Positions 41,241 through 50,924 of a DNA stretch of 64,000 nt are shown here, piece by piece. Positions within the stretch are counted from its first letter, which is position 1. Each line of letters begins with the position of its first letter. The notes under the pieces are model-generated. The model saw nothing but the letters and a program-made list of their open reading frames with translations, ran no database searches and was not told where the DNA came from. Origin of the DNA: an uncultured Piscinibacter sp. (GTDB lineage Bacteria; Pseudomonadota; Gammaproteobacteria; Burkholderiales; Burkholderiaceae_C); the NCBI RefSeq assembly GCF_937952055.1, contig NZ_CALFYO010000021.1:682001-746000 (forward strand), given 5' to 3'. The position numbers and the translations under genes are program-made.

Positions 41241-42359
41241 TCACCAGTCCAGCGCCTCGAGCAGCACGGCGAAGCCGGCGTCGAGCAGGATCACGGCGAC
41301 GATGCTCTGCACCACCGTCGAGGTGGTGGCGGCGCCGACGGCGCGCGTGTCGCGCTCGACGGTCATGCCCATGCGCGTGCCGATCACCGCGATGGCCATC
41401 GCGAACACCGGCGCCTTGGCCAGCCCGACGATGACGTGCCGGCTGTCCAGTGCCTCGCGCAGCCGGGCCAGGAAGGCGACCGGCGTGACGTCGAGCATCG
41501 GCCCGGCGATCGCCATCGCGCCGACCATGCTCATCACGTCGCCGACGAAGACCAGCAGCGGCAGGACGATCATCAGCGCCAGCACGCGCGGCACCACCAG
41601 CACCTGTGCGGTCGACAGCCCGAGCGTGCGGATGGCGTCGATCTCCTCGGTCAGGCGCATGGCGCCGAGCTGCGCGGTGAAGGCCGCCCCGGAGCGGCCG
41701 GCGACGATCACCGCCACGATGATCGGCGCGAACTCGCGCGTCATGCCGATGCCCACACCGTCGACGACGAAGATGTTGGCGCCGTACTTGCTCGCCTGCA
41801 GGCCGAGCAGGTAGGCGACGACGATGCCGATCAGCAGCGTGACCAGCGCCACCACCGGCAGGGCGTTGAGCCCGCACTGTTCGAGCTGCACGGTCAGCTC
41901 GCGCGGGCGAAGCCGGCGCGGCGCACGCAGCACCTCGGCGAAGCCAGCAGTGGTCGCGCCGAGAAATTGAAGGTGCCCGTGGAGCAGCCGCAGGACGTCG
42001 AGGCTCGCCTTGCCGAGCTCCGCCAGCACGCCGTGCTGCCGCGGCGCGGCGGCCACCGCCGCGGCGTCGAGGTGCGCGCGCACCTGCTCGATGACCCTTC
42101 GCTGCGCCGGCGCGAAGCCGCTCCAGGCCGCGGCATCGGCAGCCACGCCGTCGCGGCGCAAGGCGCGCAGCAGCACCAGCGCGGCGGCTGTGTCGAGCGC
42201 TTCGAGGGCGCTGCCGTCGACGCGCACCGCTTCGGGCAGGCGCTGCGCGGCCAGCGCCCGTTCGATGCCGTCCAGGTTCGCCATCCGCCAGGCGCCCGCC
42301 AGCCGCAGGACCGGCGCACCGTCGTCGGTCTCGATGCTGCACCAGGACGTGCCGGCCAT
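41241..42359 (-). CDS. mlaE: MlaE permease fused to an N-terminal STAS-like domain
   Basis: This 372-residue permease has about 110 N-terminal residues of a MlaB/STAS-like domain (LRLAGAWRMANLDGIERAL onward) and an MlaE core with five to six spans: LIGIVVAYLLGLQASKYGAN and GRSGAAFTAQLGAM match MlaE signatures. MlaB is a separate STAS protein in E. coli; here it appears fused to the permease, as in many betaproteobacteria. It is eight bases upstream of the hydratase tail and starts the Mla set. Confidence 0.9.
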   Translation of the reverse strand: MAGTSWCSIETDDGAPVLRLAGAWRMANLDGIERALAAQRLPEAVRVDGSALEALDTAAALVLLRALRRDGVAADAAAWSGFAPAQRRVIEQVRAHLDAAAVAAAPRQHGVLAELGKASLDVLRLLHGHLQFLGATTAGFAEVLRAPRRLRPRELTVQLEQCGLNALPVVALVTLLIGIVVAYLLGLQASKYGANIFVVDGVGIGMTREFAPIIVAVIVAGRSGAAFTAQLGAMRLTEEIDAIRTLGLSTAQVLVVPRVLALMIVLPLLVFVGDVMSMVGAMAIAGPMLDVTPVAFLARLREALDSRHVIVGLAKAPVFAMAIAVIGTRMGMTVERDTRAVGAATTSTVVQSIVAVILLDAGFAVLLEALDW

Positions 42360-42367
42360 GGGGCCTG

Positions 42368-43156
42368 CTAGCGGTGCCTGAACGCCGCCTTGCGCTTGTT
42401 GACGAAGGCGTCCATGCCTTCCTTCTGATCCTCGGTGGCGAACAGCGAGTGGAACAGGCGCCGCTCGAACATCACCCCGTCGGCCAAGGGCCCTTCGTAG
42501 GCGCGGTTCACGCACTCCTTGGCCATCATCACGCTCGGCCCGCTGAACTCGCAGACCTGCTGCGCGGCGGCCAGCGCCACCTCGAGCAGTTCCGCCGCCG
42601 GCACCACGCGCGACACCAGCCCGGCGCGCTCGGCCTCGGCGGCGTCCATCATGCGGCCGGTGAGGATCATGTCCATCGCCTTGGCCTTGGAGATCGCGCG
42701 CGGCAGGCGCTGCGTGCCGCCCGCGCCGGGGATGATGCCGAGCTTGATCTCCGGCTGGCCGAACCTGGCCGTGTCGGCGGCGATGATGAAGTCGCACATC
42801 ATCGCCAGCTCGCAGCCGCCGCCGAGCGCGAAGCCGGCCACCGCGGCGATCACCGGCTTGCGCACTGAGCGAATGGTCTCCCAGTTGCGGGTGATGTAGT
42901 CGGTCTTGTACACGTCCATGTACGACCAGGTCGCCATGGCACCGATGTCGGCGCCGGCGGCGAAGGCCTTCTCGCTGCCGGTGACGACGATGCAGCCGAT
43001 CGTCTCGTCGGTGTCGAAGGCCTTCAGCGCCTGGCCGAATTCGTTCATCAGCGTGTCGTTCAGCGCGTTCAGCTGCTTGGGCCGGTTCAGCGTGATCAGG
43101 CCGGTGCGGCGCTCGCCGCTGCCGCGGGTGTCGACGAGGATGGTCTCGAAGCTCAT
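42368..43156 (-). CDS. enoyl-CoA hydratase
   Basis: The 262-residue crotonase-fold protein has the oxyanion-hole segments AFAAGADIGAM and GFALGGGCELAMMCD, with PGAGGTQRLPR containing catalytic-glutamate surroundings. It hydrates trans-2-enoyl-CoA in beta-oxidation and is of the FadB1x/PaaF-like size. AGGAG about ten bases upstream and a TATAGT box at 43187-43182 suggest its own promoter inside the minus-strand series. Confidence 0.95.
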   Translation of the reverse strand: MSFETILVDTRGSGERRTGLITLNRPKQLNALNDTLMNEFGQALKAFDTDETIGCIVVTGSEKAFAAGADIGAMATWSYMDVYKTDYITRNWETIRSVRKPVIAAVAGFALGGGCELAMMCDFIIAADTARFGQPEIKLGIIPGAGGTQRLPRAISKAKAMDMILTGRMMDAAEAERAGLVSRVVPAAELLEVALAAAQQVCEFSGPSVMMAKECVNRAYEGPLADGVMFERRLFHSLFATEDQKEGMDAFVNKRKAAFRHR

Positions 43157-43181
43157 GGGGGGTCTCTCCTTCCTGCGGGCA

Positions 43182-43187
43182 ACTATA
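43182..43187 (-). promoter_or_regulatory. candidate -10 box for the enoyl-CoA hydratase gene
   Basis: TATAGT on the minus strand lies about 25 bases before the ATG, in the 37-bp gap after the DUF3108 gene. A clear -35 is not visible because the region upstream is coding. Confidence 0.4.
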
Positions 43188-43193
43188 CGGCGC

Positions 43194-44309
43194 TCACTGC
43201 GCCGCCAGCTCCGGCCTGCGCGACAGCACGAGGTCGATGAAAGTCTGCGGGTCCTGCTCGATGCGGATGCGCGCCGGCAGGTAGCGCAGCCGAGGCGCGA
43301 ACCACACCTCGGCGACCAGTTCGCCGCCCGGCCGCGACAGGCGCCGCGGCTTCAGGTGGAAGGCATCCACCGCACCGAACAGCGTGTACACGGGCTCCTC
43401 GTCGAGCACATCGTAGATCCAGCGGTCCACGCTGCGCGGCAGCGCGAGCGCGAAGTCCACCGTGCCGCCGGTGCGCAACAGTTCCGGCCGGGTTGTGAAC
43501 AGCCAGCTCATCTGCACGAACTGGCTGGCCGTGTCCTGCACGCCGACCGGTCGAGGCCGGCGCAGGCCATTGGGCATGACGATCGCGCCGGGCTCGAAAT
43601 GCATCGTCAGCCGGCGGCGTTCGCGGAACATCACCTTGGTGTCCTCGTCGTAGCGCTGCGGGGCCAGTCCCTGCTCCGTGAGCTCGCCGTCGCTGCTCAT
43701 GCGCCGCGTGATCAGCGGCGCCACCGGCAGGCCGACGGTGATGTCCAGGTGCACCTGGTAGCGCGCACCGTCACGCACCCACTCGACCTGCGCGTCGCCG
43801 TGCACCTCGCCGCGCACGTTGCCGCTCAGCTTGTAGCTCAGGCGGGTGGACGCTGGCCACTCGAAGGGCGCAGCGCCCGACGCCGCCACATCGGGGACGG
43901 CGGCCATCAGCGGTGCCGGCGCATCCGGCGCGGAGGCCGCCGGCTCGGGCGCCACATCGGCCACGCGCAGCGTTTCCGGCGCGGTTTCCGCTGCTGGCGG
44001 CGCGGGCTCGGGCAGGCTGGCGGCCGGTTCCGGCGCGGAGGCGGGCTGGGGCGACGCACGGGCGCGCCGCGCCGGCTTCGGCTTCGGCGACGGCGGGGTC
44101 GGCGCCACCACAGGCGGCGGCGCTGGCTCCAGCTCGCGCACATAGGCCACTTCGATGCGTGGCGGCATCGCCCGTGCGGGGTCGAGGCGGTCCAGGCGCT
44201 CGGCCAGTTCGCCGCCCAGCCAGCCGTGCACGGCGAGCACGCCCAGCACCAGCGCGGCGAAGGCAATCCGTCGTCGCGGCGAGGAGGTGCGGCTCAGCGG
44301 CCGAGCCAT
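43194..44309 (-). CDS. DUF3108 domain protein
   Basis: The 371-residue protein has an N-terminal membrane anchor (residues 15-30), an Ala/Pro-rich linker (about 60-140) and a C-terminal beta-rich domain (about 150-365) of the DUF3108 family (SYKLSGNVRGEVHGDAQVEW, QFVQMSWLF, EVWFAPRLRYLPARIRIEQD). Its function is unknown; it is probably periplasmic. It overlaps the M61 gene end by 16 bases, so expression may be coupled. Confidence 0.82.
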   Translation of the reverse strand: MARPLSRTSSPRRRIAFAALVLGVLAVHGWLGGELAERLDRLDPARAMPPRIEVAYVRELEPAPPPVVAPTPPSPKPKPARRARASPQPASAPEPAASLPEPAPPAAETAPETLRVADVAPEPAASAPDAPAPLMAAVPDVAASGAAPFEWPASTRLSYKLSGNVRGEVHGDAQVEWVRDGARYQVHLDITVGLPVAPLITRRMSSDGELTEQGLAPQRYDEDTKVMFRERRRLTMHFEPGAIVMPNGLRRPRPVGVQDTASQFVQMSWLFTTRPELLRTGGTVDFALALPRSVDRWIYDVLDEEPVYTLFGAVDAFHLKPRRLSRPGGELVAEVWFAPRLRYLPARIRIEQDPQTFIDLVLSRRPELAAQ

Positions 44310-46042
44310 GCCTCGCGCAGTGCCTGTGCCGACTTGCCCGGCTTGGCTTCGGCTGCCAGCTGCACCGGCGCGCCCACGCCGGCATCGACCGGCAGCACGA
44401 GCTTCAGCGTCAGCACGCGCTGATCGCGCACCACCAGCAGTTCGGCCGGCCGGCCCGGCGTCAGCACACGCTGCGCCTCGTCGAGGCGGCGCAGCCGCCA
44501 GCCGGACACGGCGAGGATCTCGTCGCCGGCGGCGATGCCCGCCGCCTCGGCCGCGCCGCCGCGCAGCACATGCGTGGCCTTCACGCCGGTGAGCGCACTC
44601 TCGCTGATGCGCAGTCCCAGTCGCTGGGCGATCGTCGCCGGCTGCGCCTTCCACTCGATGCCGGCACCGTACAGCAGGCCCTGGAGCGGCAGTTCGGCGG
44701 TGCCGTGCACCCAGTCGGCCAGCTCGCGCGCGTACGAACGGCCGGCACAGCGTTCGAGTGCCGAGGCGATGTCGGCCTCGGCGATCGGACCGCCCCCTGC
44801 ACGCACCCACAGCGAACGCATCACCTCGTCGAGCGAGCTGCCGTCACGGCGCAGTGTCAGGTCCAGCGCCAGCGCGACCAGCGAGCCCTTGGCGTAGTAG
44901 CTGATGGTGGCATTGGGCGTGTTCTCGTCGCTGCGGTAGTACTTCACCCAGGCGTCGAAGCTGGACTGCGCCACGCTCTGCACCTGCCGGCCCGGCGTGG
45001 CGGCCACGCCGGCGATCGTGCGCGACAGCAGCTTCAGGTAGCGCGGCGTGTCGATCAGGCCGGCGCGGCGCAGCAGCAGGTCGTCGTAGTAGGAGGTGAA
45101 GCCCTCGAAGAACCACAGCAGCTGCGTGTAGTTCTCCCTCGTGTAGTCGTAGCGGGCGAACTCGGCCGGGCGCAGCCGCTTGACGTTCCAGGTGTGGAAG
45201 TACTCGTGGCTGATCAGGCCGAGCAGCTCGACGTAGGCGTCGCTCGTCTCGCCGCGACCGCGCTGCGGCAGGTTGCGCCGCGCCGACAGCAGCGCGGTGC
45301 TGCCGCGGTGCTCCAGTCCGCCGTGGCCGTCCTCGGCGGTGTTGAGCAGGAACACGTAGCGCTCGAACGGCGCCTTCGCGCGCTTGCCCGAGCCGTGCCA
45401 GAAGCCGATCTGCGCTTCGCAGATGCGGCGCGTGTCGGCGAGCAGCCGCTCGCCATCGAAGTCGGGCAGCGCGCCGGCGACGACGAACTCGTGCGGCACG
45501 CCGTGGGCCTCGAAGCGGCCGCGCCAGAACGTGCCCAGCTCGACCGGGTGGTCGACCAGTTCGTCGTAGTCGGCTGCCTCGTACAGGCCGCGGCCGGTCG
45601 CGTCGACCTTCAGCGCGCGCATCGCCGTGGCCACCTGCCAGCCGTGCGGCAGCGTGCCGATCTGCAGCCGGTGCGGCTCGTCCTCGCGGCCCTCGGCGCG
45701 CAGGCAGATTCCCGTGCCGTTGAAGAAGCCGCGGCGGGCGTCGAGAAAGGCGGCGCGCACCGAGGTGTCGAAGGCATAGACGCGAGCGCTCACCACCAGC
45801 TCGGCGCGGCCGGCACAACTCGCGACCCAGCTCGCCTTGTCGAGCTGCGCCAGCGGCACCGGCTGGCCGCCCTGCTCGGCGTGCAGCCCGGACAGGTGGC
45901 GCGCAAACTCGCGCACCAGATAGCTGCCGGGGATCCATACCGGCAGACTGAGGCGCTGCTGCGCGGCCGGCCGCGGCACGCGCAGCGTGACGCGGAACAG
46001 GTGGGCGTGGACGTCCTCGACGTCGATGCGGTAGGTGATCAT
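44294..46042 (-). CDS. M61-family metallopeptidase (glycyl aminopeptidase-like)
   Basis: The 582-residue protein has the M61 zinc-binding site HEYFHTWNVKRLRP (HEYFH at 279-283), the upstream substrate loop GGLEH (241-245), and a C-terminal PDZ domain (about 490-560; GGAAEAAGIAAGDEILAV). Family members cleave N-terminal glycine or alanine residues. No signal peptide is visible at the N-terminus (MITYRIDVED), so it is probably cytoplasmic. It starts ten bases after the DUF3429 gene ends. Confidence 0.92.
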   Translation of the reverse strand: MITYRIDVEDVHAHLFRVTLRVPRPAAQQRLSLPVWIPGSYLVREFARHLSGLHAEQGGQPVPLAQLDKASWVASCAGRAELVVSARVYAFDTSVRAAFLDARRGFFNGTGICLRAEGREDEPHRLQIGTLPHGWQVATAMRALKVDATGRGLYEAADYDELVDHPVELGTFWRGRFEAHGVPHEFVVAGALPDFDGERLLADTRRICEAQIGFWHGSGKRAKAPFERYVFLLNTAEDGHGGLEHRGSTALLSARRNLPQRGRGETSDAYVELLGLISHEYFHTWNVKRLRPAEFARYDYTRENYTQLLWFFEGFTSYYDDLLLRRAGLIDTPRYLKLLSRTIAGVAATPGRQVQSVAQSSFDAWVKYYRSDENTPNATISYYAKGSLVALALDLTLRRDGSSLDEVMRSLWVRAGGGPIAEADIASALERCAGRSYARELADWVHGTAELPLQGLLYGAGIEWKAQPATIAQRLGLRISESALTGVKATHVLRGGAAEAAGIAAGDEILAVSGWRLRRLDEAQRVLTPGRPAELLVVRDQRVLTLKLVLPVDAGVGAPVQLAAEAKPGKSAQALREAWLGR

Positions 46043-46052
46043 GGAGGGCCGA

Positions 46053-46526
46053 TCAGCTCCCGGCGGCGCCGATGAAGCAGCTCAGCGAGGCGACGGCGGT
46101 GAGGCGGAAGCGCAGCGTCAGCCAGGTGGCCGCACCCTGCGCCGGGTAGACGCGGCGGTCGACGAGGTAGCACGCGACCAGCATCGCGCCGTGCACGACG
46201 AGACCGGCGTAGGGCGGCATGAGCACTGCGATCCAGGCGACCAGCGCGGGCACCACACCCCAGGCCGGCAGCGAGGCCGCGGGGCCGGACTGCCGCATCG
46301 TGAAGCCCCAGTGGATGCCGCCGAGGAAGGCGACGATCACCGCCGCATAGGCCGACAGGGCGGCGGCCACGTAAGGATGCGCATCGGGGCGCACCAGCCA
46401 GGTCAGCGCGGCACCGATCACGAAGGGCAGCAGGCCCGCATGCCCCAGGCGCAACGCGGCCGGCGTGGGCGAGACAAGGGTCGTGGCGAGGTTCAAGCGA
46501 GGCTCCGGACAGGCAACGGGCGGCAT
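46053..46526 (-). CDS. DUF3429 membrane protein
   Basis: The 157-residue protein has about four to five membrane segments and the family motif FLGGIHWGF, recognisable as DUF3429. Function is unknown. It lies between dsbC and the M61 peptidase in the same orientation. Confidence 0.85.
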   Translation of the reverse strand: MPPVACPEPRLNLATTLVSPTPAALRLGHAGLLPFVIGAALTWLVRPDAHPYVAAALSAYAAVIVAFLGGIHWGFTMRQSGPAASLPAWGVVPALVAWIAVLMPPYAGLVVHGAMLVACYLVDRRVYPAQGAATWLTLRFRLTAVASLSCFIGAAGS

Positions 46527-46564
46527 TGTCGCCGCAGGGGCGCCTCGCGCGGATCAGGCCTCGC

Positions 46565-47281
46565 TCAGGGCTTGGCGCGGCTGGCCAGCAACTGCTTCTC
46601 GATCTGCTCGGTGTTCATCGCGCCGGGCGAGCGCTTGCCGTCCTCGAACACGATGCCCGGCGTGCCGTTGATGCGGTGCTTGCGGCCGAACTCGGTGTTG
46701 CGCTGCAGCGCGGCGACGTCGCACTGGGCGGTGACCTTGGCGGGCGTGGCACCCTCCAGCATCCAGTCGCGCCAGGCGGCGGTACGGTCCTTGGCGCACC
46801 AGATGTTCTTCGACTTCTCGATCGAGTCGGCGCCGAGGATGGGGTAGAGGAAGGTGTAGACGGTGACGTCCTTCACCGCGCTGAGGTCGCGCTCGAAGCG
46901 TTTGCAGTAGCCGCAGTTCGGGTCGGCGAACACCGCCATCTTGCGCTCGCCGCTGCCCTGCTTCCAGACGATGGCGTCCTTCAAGGGCAGCTTGGCGAAG
47001 TCGATCTGGGTCAGCTTGTCGATGCGCGCCTGGGTCAGGTTGGCGCGCGTGCGCGTGTCGATCAGGCTGCCGTCGATGATGTGGTTGCCCTGCTCGTCGG
47101 TGTAGAACACCTCGGTGCCGATGCGCACCTCGTAGAGGCCGGGGATGGGCGTCTTGGTGATCTCGTCGAGCTTGGGGAAGTCGGGCAGCCGCTCGGCGAA
47201 GTTCTTGCGGATCACCGCCTCCTGGGCCAGGGCCGGAACGGCCAGCGAGAGGGCAAGGGCGAGGGTGGCGAGACGGTGCAT
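46565..47281 (-). CDS. dsbC: thiol:disulfide isomerase DsbC
   Basis: DsbC isomerises wrong disulfides in periplasmic proteins and is kept reduced by DsbD. The 238-residue precursor has a signal peptide (residues 1-19, ALA/QE), an N-terminal dimerisation domain, and a thioredoxin-fold domain with the CGYC active site (123-126) after FADPN, plus a cis-proline in NGTPGIV. A second cysteine pair (Cys in IWCAKD and AQCDVA) matches DsbC. It starts 11 bases after the UbiH-like gene. Confidence 0.95.
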   Translation of the reverse strand: MHRLATLALALSLAVPALAQEAVIRKNFAERLPDFPKLDEITKTPIPGLYEVRIGTEVFYTDEQGNHIIDGSLIDTRTRANLTQARIDKLTQIDFAKLPLKDAIVWKQGSGERKMAVFADPNCGYCKRFERDLSAVKDVTVYTFLYPILGADSIEKSKNIWCAKDRTAAWRDWMLEGATPAKVTAQCDVAALQRNTEFGRKHRINGTPGIVFEDGKRSPGAMNTEQIEKQLLASRAKP

Positions 47282-47292
47282 GGGGAAGGCTT

Positions 47293-48426
47293 TCAGGCAT
47301 CGAGCGCGCGGGCGGTGAGCCAGCGCTTCAAGGGGGTAAGACGATTGACGAGACCCAGTCCGCGGTTGCGAAGTTCCCGCGCTGCCGGGGCCGGCTGTGC
47401 AAAAAGGCGCAGCAGGCCGTCGGTGACCTGGCCCATCGCCCAGGTGGGCAGGGCGCGTTCGCGGGCGTAGCGGCGCAGCAGCTTTTCGTCGCCGAGCGGC
47501 CGCCAGGGCTCGCGCGCCGCGATGACGCGGGTCAAGGCGGCCACGTCGGCCAGGCCCAGGTTGAGGCCCTGGCCGGCCAGCGGATGCACCAGGTGCGCGG
47601 CGTCGCCGAGCAGCACCCAGCCCGGGCCGCTCCAGGCGCTGGCCGCGGCGATGGCCAACGGCCATTCGGCACGGGCCGAGGCCAGCTGCAGGTCGCCCGC
47701 CTCGCCGCGCGTGGCGTCCATCAGCGACGCTGAGAACGCTGCATCGTCCAGCGCCATCAGGTCGTTCGCCCGCTCGCGCGGCATCGACCAGACGAGCGCG
47801 TAGGAGCGCTCGGGCTGCGGTGCGTCGAACGGCAGCAGCGCCAGCACGTCGGGGGAGCGGAACCACTGCCGCGCCACGCCCTGGTGCGGCTGCGAAGCCA
47901 CCAGACGCGCGGCGATGGCGCTGTGGCCGTAGTCGTGGCGCTCGAAGCGCACGCCCAGCCCCGCGCGGCTGGCCGAGGCCTTGCCCTCGCACAAGGCGCT
48001 GAGGTCGGCCTGCACACGGTCGGCCTGCTCGGCGTCGAGCACGTGCACGTGCGGCGAGAAGCGGATCGCCGCACCGAGCTCGCGCTCCAGCACCGGCGCA
48101 TCGACGATCCAGGCCAGTTCGCCGACCCGCTGCTCCCACGCCGAGAAATCGATCGCCGCGCCTTCGGCGTCGCCCTGCACGTGCATGTCGTAGACCGGCG
48201 TGGCCGCCTGGGCAGGCAGCGAGTCCCACACCTTCAGCCCCTTGAGCAGCGCCACGGAGGCGGCATTGAGGGCATAGGCGCGCACGTCGGGCGCGGCATG
48301 CGCGCGCGGCTCGTCGGGCCGCAGGCCGACCTGCAGCCCGAGGCGGGCCAGCGACAGCGCCAGGCTCTGCCCGACGATGCCGGCACCGCGCACCAGCACA
48401 TCCACGTGCGTCACCGGGTGTTTCAT
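47293..48426 (-). CDS. UbiH/COQ6-family FAD monooxygenase
   Basis: The 377-residue flavoprotein has the FAD motif VLVRGAGIVGQSLALSLARL at the N-terminus and the second FAD motif LLGDAAHLVHPLAGQGLNLG near residue 270. These are hallmarks of ubiquinone-ring hydroxylases (UbiH/UbiF/UbiI/VisC). Which ring position it hydroxylates is not visible. It is preceded by a TACAAT box at 48440-48435 and diverges from the AsmA gene across 110 bp. Confidence 0.9.
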   Translation of the reverse strand: MKHPVTHVDVLVRGAGIVGQSLALSLARLGLQVGLRPDEPRAHAAPDVRAYALNAASVALLKGLKVWDSLPAQAATPVYDMHVQGDAEGAAIDFSAWEQRVGELAWIVDAPVLERELGAAIRFSPHVHVLDAEQADRVQADLSALCEGKASASRAGLGVRFERHDYGHSAIAARLVASQPHQGVARQWFRSPDVLALLPFDAPQPERSYALVWSMPRERANDLMALDDAAFSASLMDATRGEAGDLQLASARAEWPLAIAAASAWSGPGWVLLGDAAHLVHPLAGQGLNLGLADVAALTRVIAAREPWRPLGDEKLLRRYARERALPTWAMGQVTDGLLRLFAQPAPAARELRNRGLGLVNRLTPLKRWLTARALDA

Positions 48427-48434
48427 CGTCTTTC

Positions 48435-48440
48435 ATTGTA
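48435..48440 (-). promoter_or_regulatory. candidate -10 box for the UbiH-like / dsbC operon
   Basis: TACAAT on the minus strand lies only eight bases before the ATG at 48426, implying a nearly leaderless message. No strong -35 is present. The rest of the 110-bp divergent spacer to the AsmA gene shows no other clear element. Confidence 0.35.
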
Positions 48441-48536
48441 GGCAGCGGCGCCATCCACCGTCGGGCGCATGGAGTGCACAATGCCCGCTCCCGATCGTTC
48501 ACCTGCGGTCGCCGGCCGGGCGACCCGCCCTCCCCC

Positions 48537-50924
48537 ATGTCTGTCTGGATCAAGCGCATAGGCATCGCGGTCGCGGTGCTGCTCCTGCTGGCCATCGCGG
48601 CCGGCGCCTACCTCGTCAGCAGCTTCGACCCGAACCGCTACAAGGGCGTCGCCGTCGACTGGATGAAGGCGAACCGCAACCGCACGCTGGTCATCGACGG
48701 CCCGATCGAGCTGTCGGTGTTCCCGCGCGTGGCGGTGAAGCTGAGCCAGGTCAGCCTCAGCGAGTCCGGCCGCCGCGAGCAGTTCGTCGCCGTCGACCGG
48801 GTCGCGCTCGCCGTCGACGTGCTGCCGCTGCTGCGCGGCCGCGTGGTGGTCGGCCGTGTCGAGGCCAGCGGCGTGCGCGTGCAGCTGCTGCGCGACGCCA
48901 AGGGCAAGCGCAACACCGACGATCTTGCCGGCGCACCGTCCGCCGGCGCCGCCGCCGTGCCGTCCGTAGTCGCGGTCCGGCCGCTCGACCTCGACATCGA
49001 CCGCATCACGCTGAAGGATGTGCGCGCCCGCGTGAAGGACGTGATGGGCAAGCTCGACGGCGAGCTGGTGCTGGACACGCTGACCACCGGCCGCATCGCC
49101 AGCGGCAGGGCAGCGCCGATCGAGCTCGCCGCCCGGCTCGACTTCCGCCAGCCGGTGCTGAAGGGCGCGCTGTCGGGCACGACGACGCTGACGCCCGAGC
49201 TGGCCACCGGCTCGTTGAAGCTTGCCGACATGAACCTCGCCTACCAGGGCGACGTGCCTGGCGCCAGCGCGGTCGACGTGCAGGTGCGCGGCGCGCTCGC
49301 CTACGACGGCGCCAGGGGCTCGGTCGACGCCAAGGGCCTGGACGTGCAGCTCGCCGCGCGCGCCGGCGCGCTGCAGCTCGCCGGCAGCACGCTGTCGATC
49401 GCTGCCTTCGGTTACGACCCGGCGCGCCAGGCGCTGCGCGTCGAGACGCTGAAGCTGCGCGTCAAGGGCAGCCGCGGCAAGGATCCCCTCGCGCTCGACC
49501 TCGACTGGGCGCAGCTGGACGTCGAAGGCCAGCGCCTCAAGGGCAGCCCGCTGCAGGGCCGGCTCGAGCTCGGCGGCGAGCTGCCGGTCCAGGCCACCTT
49601 CAAGACCGGCGCGCCCACCGGTACCTTCGATGCCGTCGCCCTGCCCGGCTTCGAGGCGAAGCTCACGAGCGCTGGCTCGGCACGCAAGCTCGACGGCACG
49701 CTGCGCGCCGACCTCGGCATCCAGCCGGCCAGGTCGGCGGTCAGCCTGGCGGCGCTGGATCTGAAGGCCAACCTGCAGGACAAGCAGCTCAAGCCGGTGG
49801 CGCTGGCCGTGCGCGGTAGCGCCTCGGCCTCGCCGCAGGCGGCACAGTGGGCGCTGGCCGGCCAGGCCAACGCGAACGCCTTCGCCATCGACGGCAACGC
49901 CAACCTGTCGGCCAGCCCGATGTTCGTCAAGGCCACGGCGCGCTTCGACGCGCTGGACCTCAACACGCTGCTGCCCGAGGGCGCGTCTTCCGGCGCGGCG
50001 CCGGGCAGCAGCGCGCCGGCCGAGACGCCGGTCGACCTCTCCGGCTTGCGTGCCCTCAATGCGGCCGTGGCGCTGCGCGCCGGCAGCCTGGCGTTCCGCC
50101 AGTACCGCATCACCGACGCGCGCGTCGAGGCCAGGCTCGACGGCGGCATGCTCAAGGTCCCGGTGCTGCAGGCCAAGGCCTGGGGCGGCGCACTCGATGC
50201 CAACGCGCTGGCCGATGCGCGCGCCAACCGCATCGCGGTGAAGGCGGTGGCCACCGGCGTGAACGTCAACGCGCTGCTCAGGGACGTGGCGGCGAAGGAC
50301 CTTCTCGAAGGCACCGGCCGCGTCAACATCGACGTCGACACCACCGGCCGCAGCGTCGGCGAACTGCGCTCACACCTTCAAGGCACTGCGGCACTGCATC
50401 TGCGCGACGGCGCCATCAAGGGCCTCAACCTCGCCAAGAGCCTGCGCCAGGCGAAGGCCGCGCTGTCGCTGCGCGCCGACGCCACCGAGCGCGCCAGCCA
50501 GGCCGAGAAGACCGACTTCTCCGAGCTGAGCGCAAGCTTCCAGATCGCCGACGGCGTGGCGCGCAGCAAGGACCTCGACATGAAGAGCCCGTTCCTGCGA
50601 CTCGGCGGCGACGGCGCCGTCGACATCGGCAAGGGCCGCATCGACTACACCGCGCGCGCCACCGTGACCTCCGCAGCGACCGGACAGGGCGGCGCCGAAC
50701 TGGCGACGCTGAGGGGCCTGACGGTGCCGGTGCACCTGAGCGGCCCCTTCGAGGCGATCGACTGGAGGATCCAATGGTCGGCCGTCGCTGCCGGCGTGGT
50801 GCAGAACAAGCTGGAACAGAAGCTGAAGGAACGACTCGGCGCGAAGCCGGCCGACAGCAGCGCCTCGGCACCCACACCCCAGCAAGAATTGAAGGAGAAG
50901 CTGTTGAGGGGGCTGTTCAAGTGA
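48537..50924 (+). CDS. AsmA-family protein
   Basis: The 795-residue protein has one N-terminal membrane anchor (residues 6-29; IAVAVLLLLAIAAGAYLVSS) and a long periplasmic part with the AsmA repeating beta-groove signature. The C-terminal AsmA domain includes GTGRVNIDVDTTGRS, LRDGAIKGLNLAKSLR and GGDGAVDIGKGRIDYTARA. AsmA-like proteins are proposed lipid conduits to the outer membrane. A GTG start 63 bases upstream would add 21 residues ahead of the anchor, so ATG 48537 is used. The stop overlaps the next GTG (GTGA). Confidence 0.92.
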   Translation: MSVWIKRIGIAVAVLLLLAIAAGAYLVSSFDPNRYKGVAVDWMKANRNRTLVIDGPIELSVFPRVAVKLSQVSLSESGRREQFVAVDRVALAVDVLPLLRGRVVVGRVEASGVRVQLLRDAKGKRNTDDLAGAPSAGAAAVPSVVAVRPLDLDIDRITLKDVRARVKDVMGKLDGELVLDTLTTGRIASGRAAPIELAARLDFRQPVLKGALSGTTTLTPELATGSLKLADMNLAYQGDVPGASAVDVQVRGALAYDGARGSVDAKGLDVQLAARAGALQLAGSTLSIAAFGYDPARQALRVETLKLRVKGSRGKDPLALDLDWAQLDVEGQRLKGSPLQGRLELGGELPVQATFKTGAPTGTFDAVALPGFEAKLTSAGSARKLDGTLRADLGIQPARSAVSLAALDLKANLQDKQLKPVALAVRGSASASPQAAQWALAGQANANAFAIDGNANLSASPMFVKATARFDALDLNTLLPEGASSGAAPGSSAPAETPVDLSGLRALNAAVALRAGSLAFRQYRITDARVEARLDGGMLKVPVLQAKAWGGALDANALADARANRIAVKAVATGVNVNALLRDVAAKDLLEGTGRVNIDVDTTGRSVGELRSHLQGTAALHLRDGAIKGLNLAKSLRQAKAALSLRADATERASQAEKTDFSELSASFQIADGVARSKDLDMKSPFLRLGGDGAVDIGKGRIDYTARATVTSAATGQGGAELATLRGLTVPVHLSGPFEAIDWRIQWSAVAAGVVQNKLEQKLKERLGAKPADSSASAPTPQQELKEKLLRGLFK

